DNA from: Streptomyces violens
Lineage (GTDB): Bacteria; Actinomycetota; Actinomycetes; Streptomycetales; Streptomycetaceae
DNA length: 64,000 nucleotides
Direction: 5' to 3'
NCBI RefSeq assembly: GCF_000717745.1
Contig: NZ_JOBH01000004.1
Location: 248,001-312,000, forward strand
A program made the translations under genes and the position numbers. Position 1 is the stretch's first letter, and each line of letters begins with the position of its first letter. This document shows positions 37,722 through 47,137 of this stretch, piece by piece. A model generated the notes under the pieces. That model did not search any database, had not been told where the DNA came from, and saw only the letters and a list, made by a program, of their open reading frames with translations.

Positions 37722-40687
37722 CGTTCGCCCCCTCGAAGCTCCACCAGGTCTGCCAGTTCCGCGTCGGTCAGCTCGGTGAGCGCGGCCTCGCCCGAGCCCA
37801 GTACGGCATCCGCCAGCCGCTGCTTGCGGGCGAGCATGTCGGCGATCCGGTCCTCCACCGTGCCCTCGGTGATCATGCGGTGCACCTGCACCGGCTGGGT
37901 CTGGCCGATGCGGTACGCGCGGTCGGTGGCCTGCGCCTCGACAGCCGGGTTCCACCACCGGTCGAAGTGCACGACGTGCGAGGCGCGGGTGAGGTTCAGC
38001 CCGGTGCCCGCCGCCTTCAGAGACAGCAGGAAGACCGGCACGTGGCCGTCCTGGAAGCGGCGCACCAGTTCCTCCCGGCGCGCGACGGGCGTACCACCGT
38101 GGAGCAGTTGGCTCGGCACGCCACGCGCTGCCAAGTGCGCCTCCAGAAGCCGCGCCATCCGCACGTACTGGGTGAACACGAGCACCCCGGCCCCCTCGGA
38201 GAGCAGCGTGTCCAGCAGCTCGTCCAGGAGCTCCACCTTCCCCGACCGCTCCGCGAAGCGCCGCCCGCGGCCCTGCTCGATGCCGTCCTCCTTGAGGTAC
38301 TGCGCGGGGTGGTTGCAGATCTGCTTGAGCGAGGTCAGCAACTTGACCACGAGGCCGCGGCGGGCGAAGCCGTCCGCGCCGGCGATGTCGGCGAGCCCCT
38401 CGCGCACCACCGCCTCGTACAGCGCGGCCTGCTCCCCGGTGAGGGCCACCGCGCGGTCGGTCTCCGTCTTGGGCGGCAGCTCCGGAGCGATGCCCGGGTC
38501 CGACTTGCGGCGGCGCAGCAAGAACGGCCGTACGAGCCGCGCCAGCCGCTCCGCTGCGGCGGGATCCGCGCCGCCCTCGACGGCCTGCGCGTAGCGCGTG
38601 CGGAAGCGGCCGAGAGGGCCCAGGAGCCCGGGCGTGGTCCAGTCGAGGATCGCCCACAGCTCGGAGAGGTTGTTCTCCACCGGGGTGCCGGTCAGCGCGA
38701 CCCGGGCACCGGCCGGCAGCGTCCGGAGCTGCCGGGCGGTCGCGGAGAACGGGTTCTTCACGTGCTGGGCCTCGTCGGCCACGACCATGCCCCAGCCCAC
38801 CCCGGCCAGCTTCTCGGCGTCCACCCGCATCGTCCCGTAGGTCGTCAGCACGACCTCACCGGCCGTCAGATCAGCGAGGCTGCGCCGCTCCGCGTGGAAC
38901 CGGCGCACGGGGGTGCCCGGAGCGAACTTCTCGATCTCCCGCTGCCAGTTGCCCATCAGCGAGGTCGGGCAGACCACGAGAGTCGGGCCCGCGGTCTCCG
39001 GTGCGGCCTGGCGGTGCAGATGAAGCGCGATCAACGTGATCGTCTTGCCCAGTCCCATGTCGTCGGCCAGGCAGCACCCGAGGCCGAGCGACGTCATACG
39101 GTGCAGCCAACCGAGGCCGCGCAACTGATAGTCGCGCAGCGTCGCGGCGAGCGCGGGCGGCTGGGCAGGCGCGTCGTCCCCCGGACGCTCCGGGTCGGCG
39201 AGCCGGTCGCGCAACTGCCGCAGCGGGCCGGACGCCTGCACCTCCACATGCTCGCCGGGGCCGCTCTCGACCGCTCCCGTGAGCGCTGCCCCGAGCGCGT
39301 CCATGGGGGTGACCTTCCGGTCCCGGCGCTCGCGTGCGGTGCGCAGCACTTCGGGGGCGACGAGCACCCACTGGTCGCGCAGCCGTACCAGTGGCCGCCC
39401 GGCCTCCGCCATCCGGTCCAGCTCCGCCCGGCTCAGCTCGTGCTCCCCGATGGCGAACCGCCAGCTGAACGACAGCAGCGACTCGGCGGACAGCAGCGAC
39501 GGCAGAGCGGACTCCGTGCGGTCCGGTGCCGACTCCGAAGGAGCCGCCGCCTCCGGTGGGCCCACGACGGCATGCGTGGTGAGGCTGCGGGCGAGCTGCT
39601 TGGGCCAGTGGACCTGTACACCGGCGGCAGCGAGCGCCCGTGCGCCGGGCCCCAGCAGGTCGCCGATCTCCTCCTCGGCGAGCTCGAGAGCGTCCGGTAC
39701 GGCGGCGGAGAGCAGCGGCTCCAGAGGTGCCCAGGCGGCGGCCGCCCGTCGCAGCGTGAGCAACGTGTCCGTGCGGGCCCGCGCCCCGAAGGCACGCCCT
39801 GCCGGCGAGTCGCCCGCCCACACGTCGGAGACATCGGCGACCAGCGTCGGGTCGGTGAGGCTGTGCAACTGGAGCACGGCGGAGAAGCGTGCAGGAGTGG
39901 GTCCGCCGTCGGAGCCGAGCGCGCCGTCGTGGCCGTCCAGCCCGGCGATCTCGATACGGAGGGACAGGCGCACGCCCGCGTCGTGTCCCGCGGCTACATC
40001 GGCCGCCCAGGCCCGCTGCTCGGGGATGTGCTGTGGCGCCTCTGCCGCATACGCGGGGCTGCCGATGGCGGTCACGGCGGCGGGGGAGCGCGGCAACCCG
40101 TCGGCCACGGCGTCCAGGAACGAGCGCAGCAGCCGCTCCGGTGCGGGCAGCCGTACCGGACAGGTCCCCGGGAGTAGCGTGGCGTGCGCGTACGGAGGCA
40201 TCGCGGCGGCCAGCTCCCGTATGCGGGCGCTGTCGTCCTCTTCGAGCGGACCACAGCGCCAGGCGTCGTGTTCCTCGGCGCTGAGCCCGGGCAGCAGCCT
40301 GCCCCGCGCCACGAGGTGCAGCGCGATCACTGAGGCGGCGCCCCAGAAGGCCGCGGCGGGGTGCGCGCTACGGGAGGCGCGCGCTCGGGTCAGTACGGGG
40401 AGCGCGGCGGCAACCGGCAAGAAGAGGGCGGGTACCTCCCGGGTGACGACCTGGCCCTCATCGGAGGGCAGGGCGACGGTCAGCCGCTCGGCGGACACGG
40501 TGCCCGCGTCGAAACCGTCGGGCAGAGGCTCGCCCTCAGGCAGTGGCTCACCGCCGAGCAGCGGCTCGCCGTCGGGCCGCCAGAAGGCGATCCGTCCCCT
40601 GCGCGGCGGATCACCTGGCACGTACACGGCGGCGCACCGGGCGAGGCCGGAGAGCCGGTCGAGGGTGAGCGCGGGAAGTGCTGGCAC
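37718..40687 (-). CDS. SNF2-family DEAD/DEAH ATPase (RapA/HepA-like)
   Basis: 989-residue superfamily 2 motor. The N-terminal 500 residues hold an SNF2_N-associated bacterial domain; the ATPase core has LADDMGLGKTITLIAL (motif I), VVCPTSLMGNWQREI (Ia), VVADEAQHVKNP (II, DEAQ), LTGTPVENNLSELWAILDW (III), VFTQYVRMARLLEAHL (IV), LKAAGTGLNLTRASHV (V) and DRAYRIGQTQPV (VI). It translocates on DNA and remodels bound proteins. GTG 40687 was chosen for GAGGAG 10 bases upstream; a TTG at 40705 is the longer option. Confidence 0.92.
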   Translation of the reverse strand: MPALPALTLDRLSGLARCAAVYVPGDPPRRGRIAFWRPDGEPLLGGEPLPEGEPLPDGFDAGTVSAERLTVALPSDEGQVVTREVPALFLPVAAALPVLTRARASRSAHPAAAFWGAASVIALHLVARGRLLPGLSAEEHDAWRCGPLEEDDSARIRELAAAMPPYAHATLLPGTCPVRLPAPERLLRSFLDAVADGLPRSPAAVTAIGSPAYAAEAPQHIPEQRAWAADVAAGHDAGVRLSLRIEIAGLDGHDGALGSDGGPTPARFSAVLQLHSLTDPTLVADVSDVWAGDSPAGRAFGARARTDTLLTLRRAAAAWAPLEPLLSAAVPDALELAEEEIGDLLGPGARALAAAGVQVHWPKQLARSLTTHAVVGPPEAAAPSESAPDRTESALPSLLSAESLLSFSWRFAIGEHELSRAELDRMAEAGRPLVRLRDQWVLVAPEVLRTARERRDRKVTPMDALGAALTGAVESGPGEHVEVQASGPLRQLRDRLADPERPGDDAPAQPPALAATLRDYQLRGLGWLHRMTSLGLGCCLADDMGLGKTITLIALHLHRQAAPETAGPTLVVCPTSLMGNWQREIEKFAPGTPVRRFHAERRSLADLTAGEVVLTTYGTMRVDAEKLAGVGWGMVVADEAQHVKNPFSATARQLRTLPAGARVALTGTPVENNLSELWAILDWTTPGLLGPLGRFRTRYAQAVEGGADPAAAERLARLVRPFLLRRRKSDPGIAPELPPKTETDRAVALTGEQAALYEAVVREGLADIAGADGFARRGLVVKLLTSLKQICNHPAQYLKEDGIEQGRGRRFAERSGKVELLDELLDTLLSEGAGVLVFTQYVRMARLLEAHLAARGVPSQLLHGGTPVARREELVRRFQDGHVPVFLLSLKAAGTGLNLTRASHVVHFDRWWNPAVEAQATDRAYRIGQTQPVQVHRMITEGTVEDRIADMLARKQRLADAVLGSGEAALTELTDAELADLVELRGGER

Positions 40688-40834
40688 GTGCCGACGACTC
40701 CTCAAGTTTGACTACTTGCCTTCGGAGCGGCCGAGGGTACAGCACGATCCGCGCCTGGGTGGAACCTCCGGGGCCGATCCGGCGTTCAATGGAAGACAGC
40801 GAACGCGGCATCCGCCGCGGAAAGGGCGTGAAGG

Positions 40835-41017
40835 ATGTCCACAAGTGCGAAGGTCGCCGTCGGCGGCGTGGCGGCAGGCGTGATCCTGCTGTGGCTGCTG
40901 CCGTTCTGGGCGGCGCTGCTGGTCATGATCGGGGTGCCCGCGATCGCTTATCTGACGCTGGACCCCTCGCAACGGCGGCGCCTGCGCCGCGTCACCCGCA
41001 AGGAGCTGGGCCGCTGA
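40835..41017 (+). CDS. Small membrane protein with basic tail
   Basis: 60 residues: a hydrophobic stretch VGGVAAGVILLWLLPFWAALLVMIGVPAIAYL forming one long or two short membrane helices, then the basic tail SQRRRLRRVTRKELGR. ATG 40835 with GAAGG close upstream. Looks real from hydrophobic-basic design and codon bias; no function is known. Lies between the divergent SNF2 gene and a convergent hypothetical gene. Confidence 0.65.
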   Translation: MSTSAKVAVGGVAAGVILLWLLPFWAALLVMIGVPAIAYLTLDPSQRRRLRRVTRKELGR

Positions 41018-41123
41018 GCACCCCGGACGCCGCGACGGTGCGGCTGGCGCCCGGGTGACCCGTGGCGGTGCCACCGCGGCCGCCGCAGCACGGCCGTGAC
41101 GCCGCCGCGCGCGGTGTGCTGCC

Positions 41124-41933
41124 TCAGGCCGGCCGGGCCGCCATCGCGTCCAGCGACTCCAGCAGTCCGGGAAGCTCCGGGCCGCGGCCCACGGGAAGGA
41201 CCTCGCCCGGCTCGTCGTCGAGCAGGACGAAGGCGATGTCGTCGGTCCGGGCGACCATGCTCCAGCCCGGCCCGTCCACGCGCAGGGTGCGCGCCTCGTC
41301 GGCGGCGAAGGACGAGCGCACCCGCCCCGGCGGAGGAGGCTGCCGCACGTACTCACGCGCCTCGTCCAGCACCCGCCGCACCCCCGCGTGCGGCTTGGTG
41401 CCGGGATCGACGAACGTGACCTCGCCCTCGACCTGCTCGCGCCACGCCGCCCACTGCAGGGCGATCTCGTCCGCTCCGAGGCGCCGTTGGGCAGGCCCCC
41501 ACTCCAGCGCGTCCGGAGGCGTCAGCGGCTCCGGATCGCCCTCCTCGGGCGCCGGGTCGTGCGGCGCCGGCACTCCGGGCGCCGCCACCGCGAGCGCGAG
41601 CGGCCAGCCCGGCAACGCTGCGACGATGCTGTTCTCGTCGGGGGAGAGGTCGTACTCCATACCGCAGTCCCAGGCCGCTATCGCACAGGCGACCAGCGAG
41701 ACGTCCTCGGTCGCGACGGTCCAGCGCGCGCCCCTGCCGTCCTGGCCGAGCACCAGCCCGTAGCCCTCCTCGTACGGCTCCAGGCGCAGCTTGGCGCAGA
41801 CCTCGGGATAGTCGTCACCGAGCACGCTCGGGAACTGTCCGGGCGTCAGCAGCACCGCGGTCAGTACGAACAGCTGGTCGTCATCGACCTCGATGTCGCT
41901 GCCGTCGCCGACGGCGCCCTCCGTCGCGGACAC
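41124..41933 (-). CDS. Hypothetical acidic protein, family not recognised
   Basis: 269 residues, soluble, no signal or membrane segment. Two halves: an N-terminal domain with VLTAVLLTPGQFPSVLGDDY and ATEDVSLVACAIAAWDCGMEY, and a C-terminal domain with SMVARTDDIAFVLLDDEPG and VGRGPELPGLLESLDAMAA; the linker is rich in Pro and Glu. GTG 41933 has GGGAGG 4 bases upstream, decisive over the longer frame. No catalytic motif seen; could be a regulatory or immunity-type protein, but nothing supports a specific role. Confidence 0.7.
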   Translation of the reverse strand: MSATEGAVGDGSDIEVDDDQLFVLTAVLLTPGQFPSVLGDDYPEVCAKLRLEPYEEGYGLVLGQDGRGARWTVATEDVSLVACAIAAWDCGMEYDLSPDENSIVAALPGWPLALAVAAPGVPAPHDPAPEEGDPEPLTPPDALEWGPAQRRLGADEIALQWAAWREQVEGEVTFVDPGTKPHAGVRRVLDEAREYVRQPPPPGRVRSSFAADEARTLRVDGPGWSMVARTDDIAFVLLDDEPGEVLPVGRGPELPGLLESLDAMAARPA

Positions 41934-42061
41934 TGGGCCTCCCACTCGTTGGCGGCCCGGGCAGGTGCCGACCGCACAGATCACGTCGTCGGCGCACCTT
42001 AATTGGCCGGACAGGCGATTGTCACGGCTCGTGTGCCCGCTCCTGGTAAAGGCGGCGCGAC

Positions 42062-42373
42062 TCAGGCAGCCGGCAGGCTCAGCAGGTCCCTGGCCACTTC
42101 CTGCGGCGACTGACGGCGCTCCCGCGCCAGCGCGATCAGCGCCCGGCACGCCAGTTCGTTGATGCCGAAGGCGAGCGCTTCCGGGGACACCCAGTCCGCG
42201 GCCTCGGCGCTGCGGTCCTCGTCCCCTTCGGCGCACGCCGCCACATGTGTGGCCGCGGCCTCAAAGAGGTTGTGCGCGCCCTTCCTGGCCGGCTCCCGCT
42301 CCGGACGTGGCGGCCTCGGTCCGAACAGGCCATGAGCGAGACGGAGCCGGAGTCTGCGAAGGAGGTCGGTCAT
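42062..42373 (-). CDS. Small hypothetical protein divergent from MpaB-type oxygenase
   Basis: 103 residues, mainly helical: a basic N-terminus (MTDLLRRLRLRLAHGLFG), a middle AHNLFEAAATHVAACAEGDED and a C-terminus ALIALARERRQSPQEVARDLL. ATG 42373 with GGAGG 4 bases upstream; the overlapping ATG at 42376 is too close to it. Divergent from the oxygenase with 96 bases between. Family not recognised. Confidence 0.65.
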   Translation of the reverse strand: MTDLLRRLRLRLAHGLFGPRPPRPEREPARKGAHNLFEAAATHVAACAEGDEDRSAEAADWVSPEALAFGINELACRALIALARERRQSPQEVARDLLSLPAA

Positions 42374-42469
42374 CATTCCTCCATGCCGGTAGAGAAGCGT
42401 GTGGAGCCTTTCAAGTCTCCCCTCTCCCCGTAGGGTTGGACCTTCGGCGACGAAAGGGACGGTGTTCTC

Positions 42470-43372
42470 ATGAGGCGTTACGACTTCCTCAAGGAGATTC
42501 AGCGGCTGGATCCTGAGCGCGACTTCCTGCGGATCTTCCGCATCACGGTGACGCATGAGTTCCCATGGGACATCACCAGAGCGCTTGAACTCGCCCTTTA
42601 CCGCACGTATGCGGTACCCAGCATCGGCCGTCTGCTCGCGGAGACCTCGGAGCTGACGGAGCGTACGCAAAAGCGCTACGACGACACCGCGCTCCTTCTG
42701 GACTCGGTCGTCGAGCACGGCTTCGAGACCGAGGGCGGCCGCACGGCCATCCGGCGCATGAATCAGATGCACCGCAGCTACGACATCAGCAACGACGACA
42801 TGCGTTATGTGCTGTGCACGTTCGTGGTCGTACCGAAGCGCTGGATCGACCAGTACGGCTGGCGGCGGCTGAGCGAGCACGAGAAGCGCGCGATGGCCGC
42901 GTACTACGGGACGCTCGGCAAGCACATGGGCATCACCGACCCGCCCCGGACCTACCAGGAATTCGAACGCTATCTGGACGACTACGAACATGAGCACTTC
43001 GGCTGGGACGAGGGCGGAAGACGCGTCTCGGATGCCTCGCTCGACCTGATGGCCGGGTGGTACGGGCCGCTGGCCCCCATAGTGCGCGCCGCGAGCACGG
43101 CCCTCCTGGACGACGCCCTGCTGGACGCGTTCCGCTACGACCGGCCACGCCCGGCAGTACAGGCCGCCGTACGTGGCGCACTGCGGTTGCGCGCCAAGGC
43201 CGTGCGTCTGCTGCCGCCGCGCCGCACCCCGCACTACGCCCGGCAGAACCCGGAGATCAAGGGCTACCCGAACGGTTACCGCATCGCCGACCTCGGGACC
43301 TTCCCCAAGGGCCGGCAGCGCACCGTCGGCTGCCCGGTGCCGCACGCCGCTGCAGAACCGGGCCAACGCTGA
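42470..43372 (+). CDS. Oxygenase MpaB family protein (DUF2236)
   Basis: 300-residue helical protein of the DUF2236/latex-clearing-protein-related family, whose studied members bind heme b and oxidise hydrophobic substrates. Family segments: FRITVTHEFPWDITRALELA, RTYAVPSIGRLL, GRTAIRRMNQMHRSYDISND (with the His expected near heme), VLCTFVVVPKRWIDQYGWR. No signal peptide. ATG 42470. Convergent with the methyltransferase, 7 bases apart. The substrate is unknown. Confidence 0.82.
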   Translation: MRRYDFLKEIQRLDPERDFLRIFRITVTHEFPWDITRALELALYRTYAVPSIGRLLAETSELTERTQKRYDDTALLLDSVVEHGFETEGGRTAIRRMNQMHRSYDISNDDMRYVLCTFVVVPKRWIDQYGWRRLSEHEKRAMAAYYGTLGKHMGITDPPRTYQEFERYLDDYEHEHFGWDEGGRRVSDASLDLMAGWYGPLAPIVRAASTALLDDALLDAFRYDRPRPAVQAAVRGALRLRAKAVRLLPPRRTPHYARQNPEIKGYPNGYRIADLGTFPKGRQRTVGCPVPHAAAEPGQR

Positions 43373-43379
43373 AGTGCGG

Positions 43380-44030
43380 TCATCCTCGGCGCACGGCCAG
43401 CGCCAGGTAGCGCGCGTCCTCGTCCACGTACTGGACCAGGTCCCAGCCGCTGCGCGCCAGCATCGGCCGGAGGTTCGGCTCAGCCCGTAGGTCGTCCGGG
43501 GTGAGCGGTCGCCCCTTACGGGCGGCGAGGGCGGCCCGGCCGATCGGGTGGAACAGCGCCAGCCGCCCTCCGGGCCGTACGACCCTGGCCAGTTCGGCGA
43601 GGTTCTGCGGCGGATCGGCGAGGTGGGAGATCAACCCGGCCGCGAAGACCGCGTCCAGGGCGCCGTCCCGCACCGGCAGCGCGGAGACGTCCGCGAGCAG
43701 CAGGGTCGCCTCGGCGTTCCGTCCGGCCCGTACGGCCTCCTCCAGCATCTCCGGCGTGAGGTCGGCCCCGAGCACCGTGCCGGACGGTCCCACAGCGGCA
43801 CGCAGCGCGGGCAACGCCCGTCCCGTGCCGCATCCGGCGTCCAGCACACCATCGCCCGCCCGCAGGCCCAGCTCCGCGACGCCTGCCGCGTAGGCCGGCC
43901 CGTCGTCGGGGAAGCGGCTGTCCCAGTACCGCGCTCGCTGCCCGAAGAACTCCCGCACATCGTGCGGCTGGTGGCCGGGCCCGCGGTGACCGGCGCCTTC
44001 GGCAGGGGTGCTGTCGCTGAATTCGTTCAT
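43380..44030 (-). CDS. Class I SAM-dependent methyltransferase
   Basis: 216 residues, Methyltransf_11 type: motif I VLDAGCGTGRALPAL near 62-75, LGADLTPEMLEEA, motif II AALDAVFAAGLISHL-like segment (GALDAVFAAGLISHLA), motif III RVVRPGGRLALFHPIG. Substrate unknown. ATG 44030 was taken (MNEFSDST); no strong ribosome site is visible, so the start is less certain. The long frame upstream runs into the conservon promoter region. Confidence 0.82.
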   Translation of the reverse strand: MNEFSDSTPAEGAGHRGPGHQPHDVREFFGQRARYWDSRFPDDGPAYAAGVAELGLRAGDGVLDAGCGTGRALPALRAAVGPSGTVLGADLTPEMLEEAVRAGRNAEATLLLADVSALPVRDGALDAVFAAGLISHLADPPQNLAELARVVRPGGRLALFHPIGRAALAARKGRPLTPDDLRAEPNLRPMLARSGWDLVQYVDEDARYLALAVRRG

Positions 44031-44208
44031 GGTGACGCATGATCCCTCATCGGCCGGGTCCCGTACGGTTCTGATCCCGCAACGACCGGAACACCCGAAG
44101 GGCGCGCAGGTTCGGGCGCGCGCCGGTCGGGCGTCGGTACCGGGCCGCCAAATGCCAGCACTTCCGGACTGTACGCCCGGTGGGCGGCCCCGACGCGGAT
44201 AGCGTCCC

Positions 44209-46440
44209 GTGGCCATGGGACACCGCATCCTCCGCCCCCGTACGGTGTGCGCCCGCATCGTCTGCGTGCTCACGGCCCCCATCGTGGCCTTGCTCGCCCT
44301 CTGGGGCTCGGCGACCGTCACCGCCGTGCAGGACGCGGTGGCAGCGCGGCAGGCGCAGCGTATCGAGGACGAGGTCCGCACACCCGTGTACGAGGTGGCG
44401 CGGGCCCTCCAGGAGGAACGCCTGGCCACCGTCACGTACTTGTCGGACCCCACTCAGGCGCGCATGGACGCCTTCGAAGCGCGCGCCAGCGAGACGAAGA
44501 AGGCCGCTACCCGGTTGCGGCAGGACGGTCGGCGCACAGTGAACGAGGCCGCGGGGCTTCCGGCCCGCACGGCCGACCGCTTGGCGGACCTCACCACCGC
44601 AATCGACGCGCTCCCGGAGCAGCGCCGGCTGACGACGGAGCGCTCCCTCACGTGGCAGCAGGCGTACGGCCCCTACACGGAGGCGATCGCCTCGGCCCTC
44701 AGCTTCAACGGAGCGCTGAGCAGCACTACGGATGGCACGCGGCCCGCTGAGGAGTTGGGCCGAGCCCGTGAACTGCTCGCCCAGGAGGACGCCGTCCTCA
44801 CGGCCGCAGACCTCTCCGGAACGCTCGACAAGGAGCGGCAGCGGTCGTTCACCGGTACCGTCGCAGCGCGGCGCCTCATGCAGCGCATCGCCACGGACGA
44901 CCTGCCGGCTCCTACGGACGCGGCCTGGCGCACACTCGCCACCAGCCGCGCTCATGCGGACGTCCGCGCCATGGAGAACGCGGTGAGTGCCGCCGCCCCC
45001 GGCCGCGGCGCGGCGCAGGCGGCGCCAGGCGCCCGCTGGCGCCCCTCGTACGAGGACCTGCGGCGCGAACTGCACGGCATCGAGAAGGAGCTGGCCACCG
45101 ACGCTGCACGCCGTCCTGGCCCGCTCGTGTACGGCGTCTCGCCGTCCACTGCGGCGGCTGCCGGCATCGGGTTCCTCGCCCTCGTGCTCTCCCTGGTCGT
45201 CGCCGTACGGATCGGCCGCGGCCTGGGCAGGGAGCTCACCGCCCTGCGTGACGGTGCGCTCGGCATCGCCCGGCACGAACTCCCCGAAGCGCTGCGTGCA
45301 GCGCGTGCCGGCCGACAGGCCGATATGCCCAACGCCCCCGAGACACCGACCGCCGCTGACGAGATCTCACAGGTCCGCGCTGCCCTGGACAGCGTGCACC
45401 GTGCAGCGCTGGACGCGGTCGTGGAGCGGGCCGAAGGGGCCGACGGCATCAGCGGTGTCTGCGTGAACCTCGCCCGCCGCAGCCAGGTCCTCCTCCACCG
45501 CCAGCTCGCCCTCCTGGACAGTATGGAACGCCGCTCCCAGGATCCGGCCGAACTCGGAGACCTCTTCAGGCTCGACCACCTCACCACCCGTATGAGGCGT
45601 CACGCCGAGAGCCTGCTCATCCTCTCCGGCGCGGCTCCCGGACGTGCCTGGCGGTCACCGGTGCCGCTCACGGACGTGGTGCGCGCGGCGGTGTCGGAGA
45701 TCGAGGACTACGCGCGCATCGAGGTGCGGCGCCTCCCCGCGGGTGCGATCCCGGGTGGCGCGGTCGCGGAGCTCACCCACCTACTGGCCGAGCTCATTGA
45801 GAACGCCGCACAGTTCTCACCGCCGCACACCAAGGTGCGGGTACAGGGCGAACAGGTCGGCACTGGGCACGTGCTGGAGATCGAGGACCGTGGCCTGGGC
45901 ATGGACGAGGCGGCACGGGACGAGGCGAACCGGCGCATCGAGCAGGCAGCCTCGCTCGACCCCTTCGACGGCGACCGGCTGGGGCTCTTCGTGGTCAGCC
46001 GGCTGGCTGCCCGACATGACGTGCGCGTCGTCCTGCGCGCCTCGCCATACGGAGGCACGACGGCCGTGGTGCTCCTGCCGAACATCCTGGTGCACGAGGC
46101 CACGCCCCCTGTACGGAGCGCGCCGGCCGGCCCGCCCCAGGACGCGCCACTGGAGCGGGTACGCGCGCACCTCGAACACCGGACCGGGCGCGCAGTGGAG
46201 CCGCAGCCAGACGCAGCCATGACGGCCTCGCCCGATGGCGCGGCCCCGCCCGACGGCACGGACGGGCTCCCGCGCCGCATACGGCAGCACAGCCTCGCCG
46301 TTCAGCTGCGTGAGCCGTCCCTCACTGAGGCGGACACGCCGCCCGAGGCGGAGCCCGCGCTCGTCCCGGAACAGATACGCACCCGTATGACCGCCTACCG
46401 CCACGGCTGGGCCCGCGGCTCCACGATGGGAGAACCCTGA
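44209..46440 (+). CDS. cvnA: Conservon sensor-like histidine kinase (CvnA), nitrate/nitrite-sensing-type
   Basis: 743 residues: membrane helix 18-40, extracytoplasmic NIT-like helical sensor 45-290 (ARALQEERLATVTYLSDPTQ), second membrane helix near 313-335, a linker with LDHLTTRMRRHAESLLILSG, and an HATPase_c domain with N-box AELIENAAQFSPP and G-box DRGLGMDE, ending in a disordered Pro-rich tail. A canonical phosphoacceptor His block is not evident, as usual in CvnA proteins. GTG 44209 or ATG 44215. Followed by a roadblock gene overlapping by one base. Confidence 0.9.
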   Translation: MAMGHRILRPRTVCARIVCVLTAPIVALLALWGSATVTAVQDAVAARQAQRIEDEVRTPVYEVARALQEERLATVTYLSDPTQARMDAFEARASETKKAATRLRQDGRRTVNEAAGLPARTADRLADLTTAIDALPEQRRLTTERSLTWQQAYGPYTEAIASALSFNGALSSTTDGTRPAEELGRARELLAQEDAVLTAADLSGTLDKERQRSFTGTVAARRLMQRIATDDLPAPTDAAWRTLATSRAHADVRAMENAVSAAAPGRGAAQAAPGARWRPSYEDLRRELHGIEKELATDAARRPGPLVYGVSPSTAAAAGIGFLALVLSLVVAVRIGRGLGRELTALRDGALGIARHELPEALRAARAGRQADMPNAPETPTAADEISQVRAALDSVHRAALDAVVERAEGADGISGVCVNLARRSQVLLHRQLALLDSMERRSQDPAELGDLFRLDHLTTRMRRHAESLLILSGAAPGRAWRSPVPLTDVVRAAVSEIEDYARIEVRRLPAGAIPGGAVAELTHLLAELIENAAQFSPPHTKVRVQGEQVGTGHVLEIEDRGLGMDEAARDEANRRIEQAASLDPFDGDRLGLFVVSRLAARHDVRVVLRASPYGGTTAVVLLPNILVHEATPPVRSAPAGPPQDAPLERVRAHLEHRTGRAVEPQPDAAMTASPDGAAPPDGTDGLPRRIRQHSLAVQLREPSLTEADTPPEAEPALVPEQIRTRMTAYRHGWARGSTMGEP

Positions 46441-46862
46441 TGCACGAGGAACGAGCGAGCGGCACACCGTCGCGCCCCCGGAGCGGCCTCGACTGGCTGC
46501 TGGACGATCTGGCCGCCCGGGTGCCGGAGGTCCGGCATGCCGTGGTGCTCTCCGGCGACGGCCTGGTGACCGGGGCCTCGGGCTCGCTCCCTCGGGAGGA
46601 CGCCGACCACCTGGCGGCCGTGGCCTCCGGGTTCCACGGCCTGGCCAAGGGCACGGGGCGCCACTTCTCCTCGGGAAGGGTGCGCCAGACGGTGGTGGAG
46701 ATGGACAACGGCGTCCTGTTCGTCGCCGCGGCCGGGGACGGTTCCTGTCTGGCGGTGCTCAGTACGGCGGTGACCGACATCGGAATGATCGCCTACGAGA
46801 TGGCCCGGCTCGTCCGGCGCGTGGGCGAACACCTGCGTACCCCACCGCGCTTCACCACATAG
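46440..46862 (+). CDS. cvnB: Roadblock/LC7 domain protein (CvnB)
   Basis: 140-residue roadblock/longin-type protein: LDWLLDDLAARVPEVRHAVV, LSGDGLVTGAS, ADHLAAVASGFHGLAKG, GVLFVAAAGDGSCLAVL. In conservons it binds the kinase and acts with the CvnD GTPase. ATG 46440 overlaps the kinase stop (TGATG). Normally followed at once by a DUF742 gene (cvnC); here 275 bases follow before the GTPase gene. Confidence 0.9.
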   Translation: MHEERASGTPSRPRSGLDWLLDDLAARVPEVRHAVVLSGDGLVTGASGSLPREDADHLAAVASGFHGLAKGTGRHFSSGRVRQTVVEMDNGVLFVAAAGDGSCLAVLSTAVTDIGMIAYEMARLVRRVGEHLRTPPRFTT

Positions 46863-47137
46863 GCGGCGCGGGTGGCGTGTGATGCCCCAGGACACCATGC
46901 ACCCGGGCCGCTGCCGTGCGCCGCAGCGGTGATCCGGTTCACCGAATCGCCCCGCGTGGTGACGCGGGAGGGATTACGGTCCTGACCGTAATTGCCGGGC
47001 ACCGCACATCGGCCCACCGGACCGCTCGGGTCACACCGTCCGGCACCGGCATCCGGGCCCCGGCACCCATGAACGCGTCCGTCCCTCACTTGCGCGCTTG
47101 CCCGAGTGCGCACACCGCTTCCTGGAGGTCAGTACCG

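Noticed and set aside
36345..40687. Complete defence system (for example DISARM- or Zorya-like) around the SNF2 gene
   Set aside because: No methylase, nuclease, PLD or membrane motor partner is adjacent; only the SWIM gene is coupled to it.
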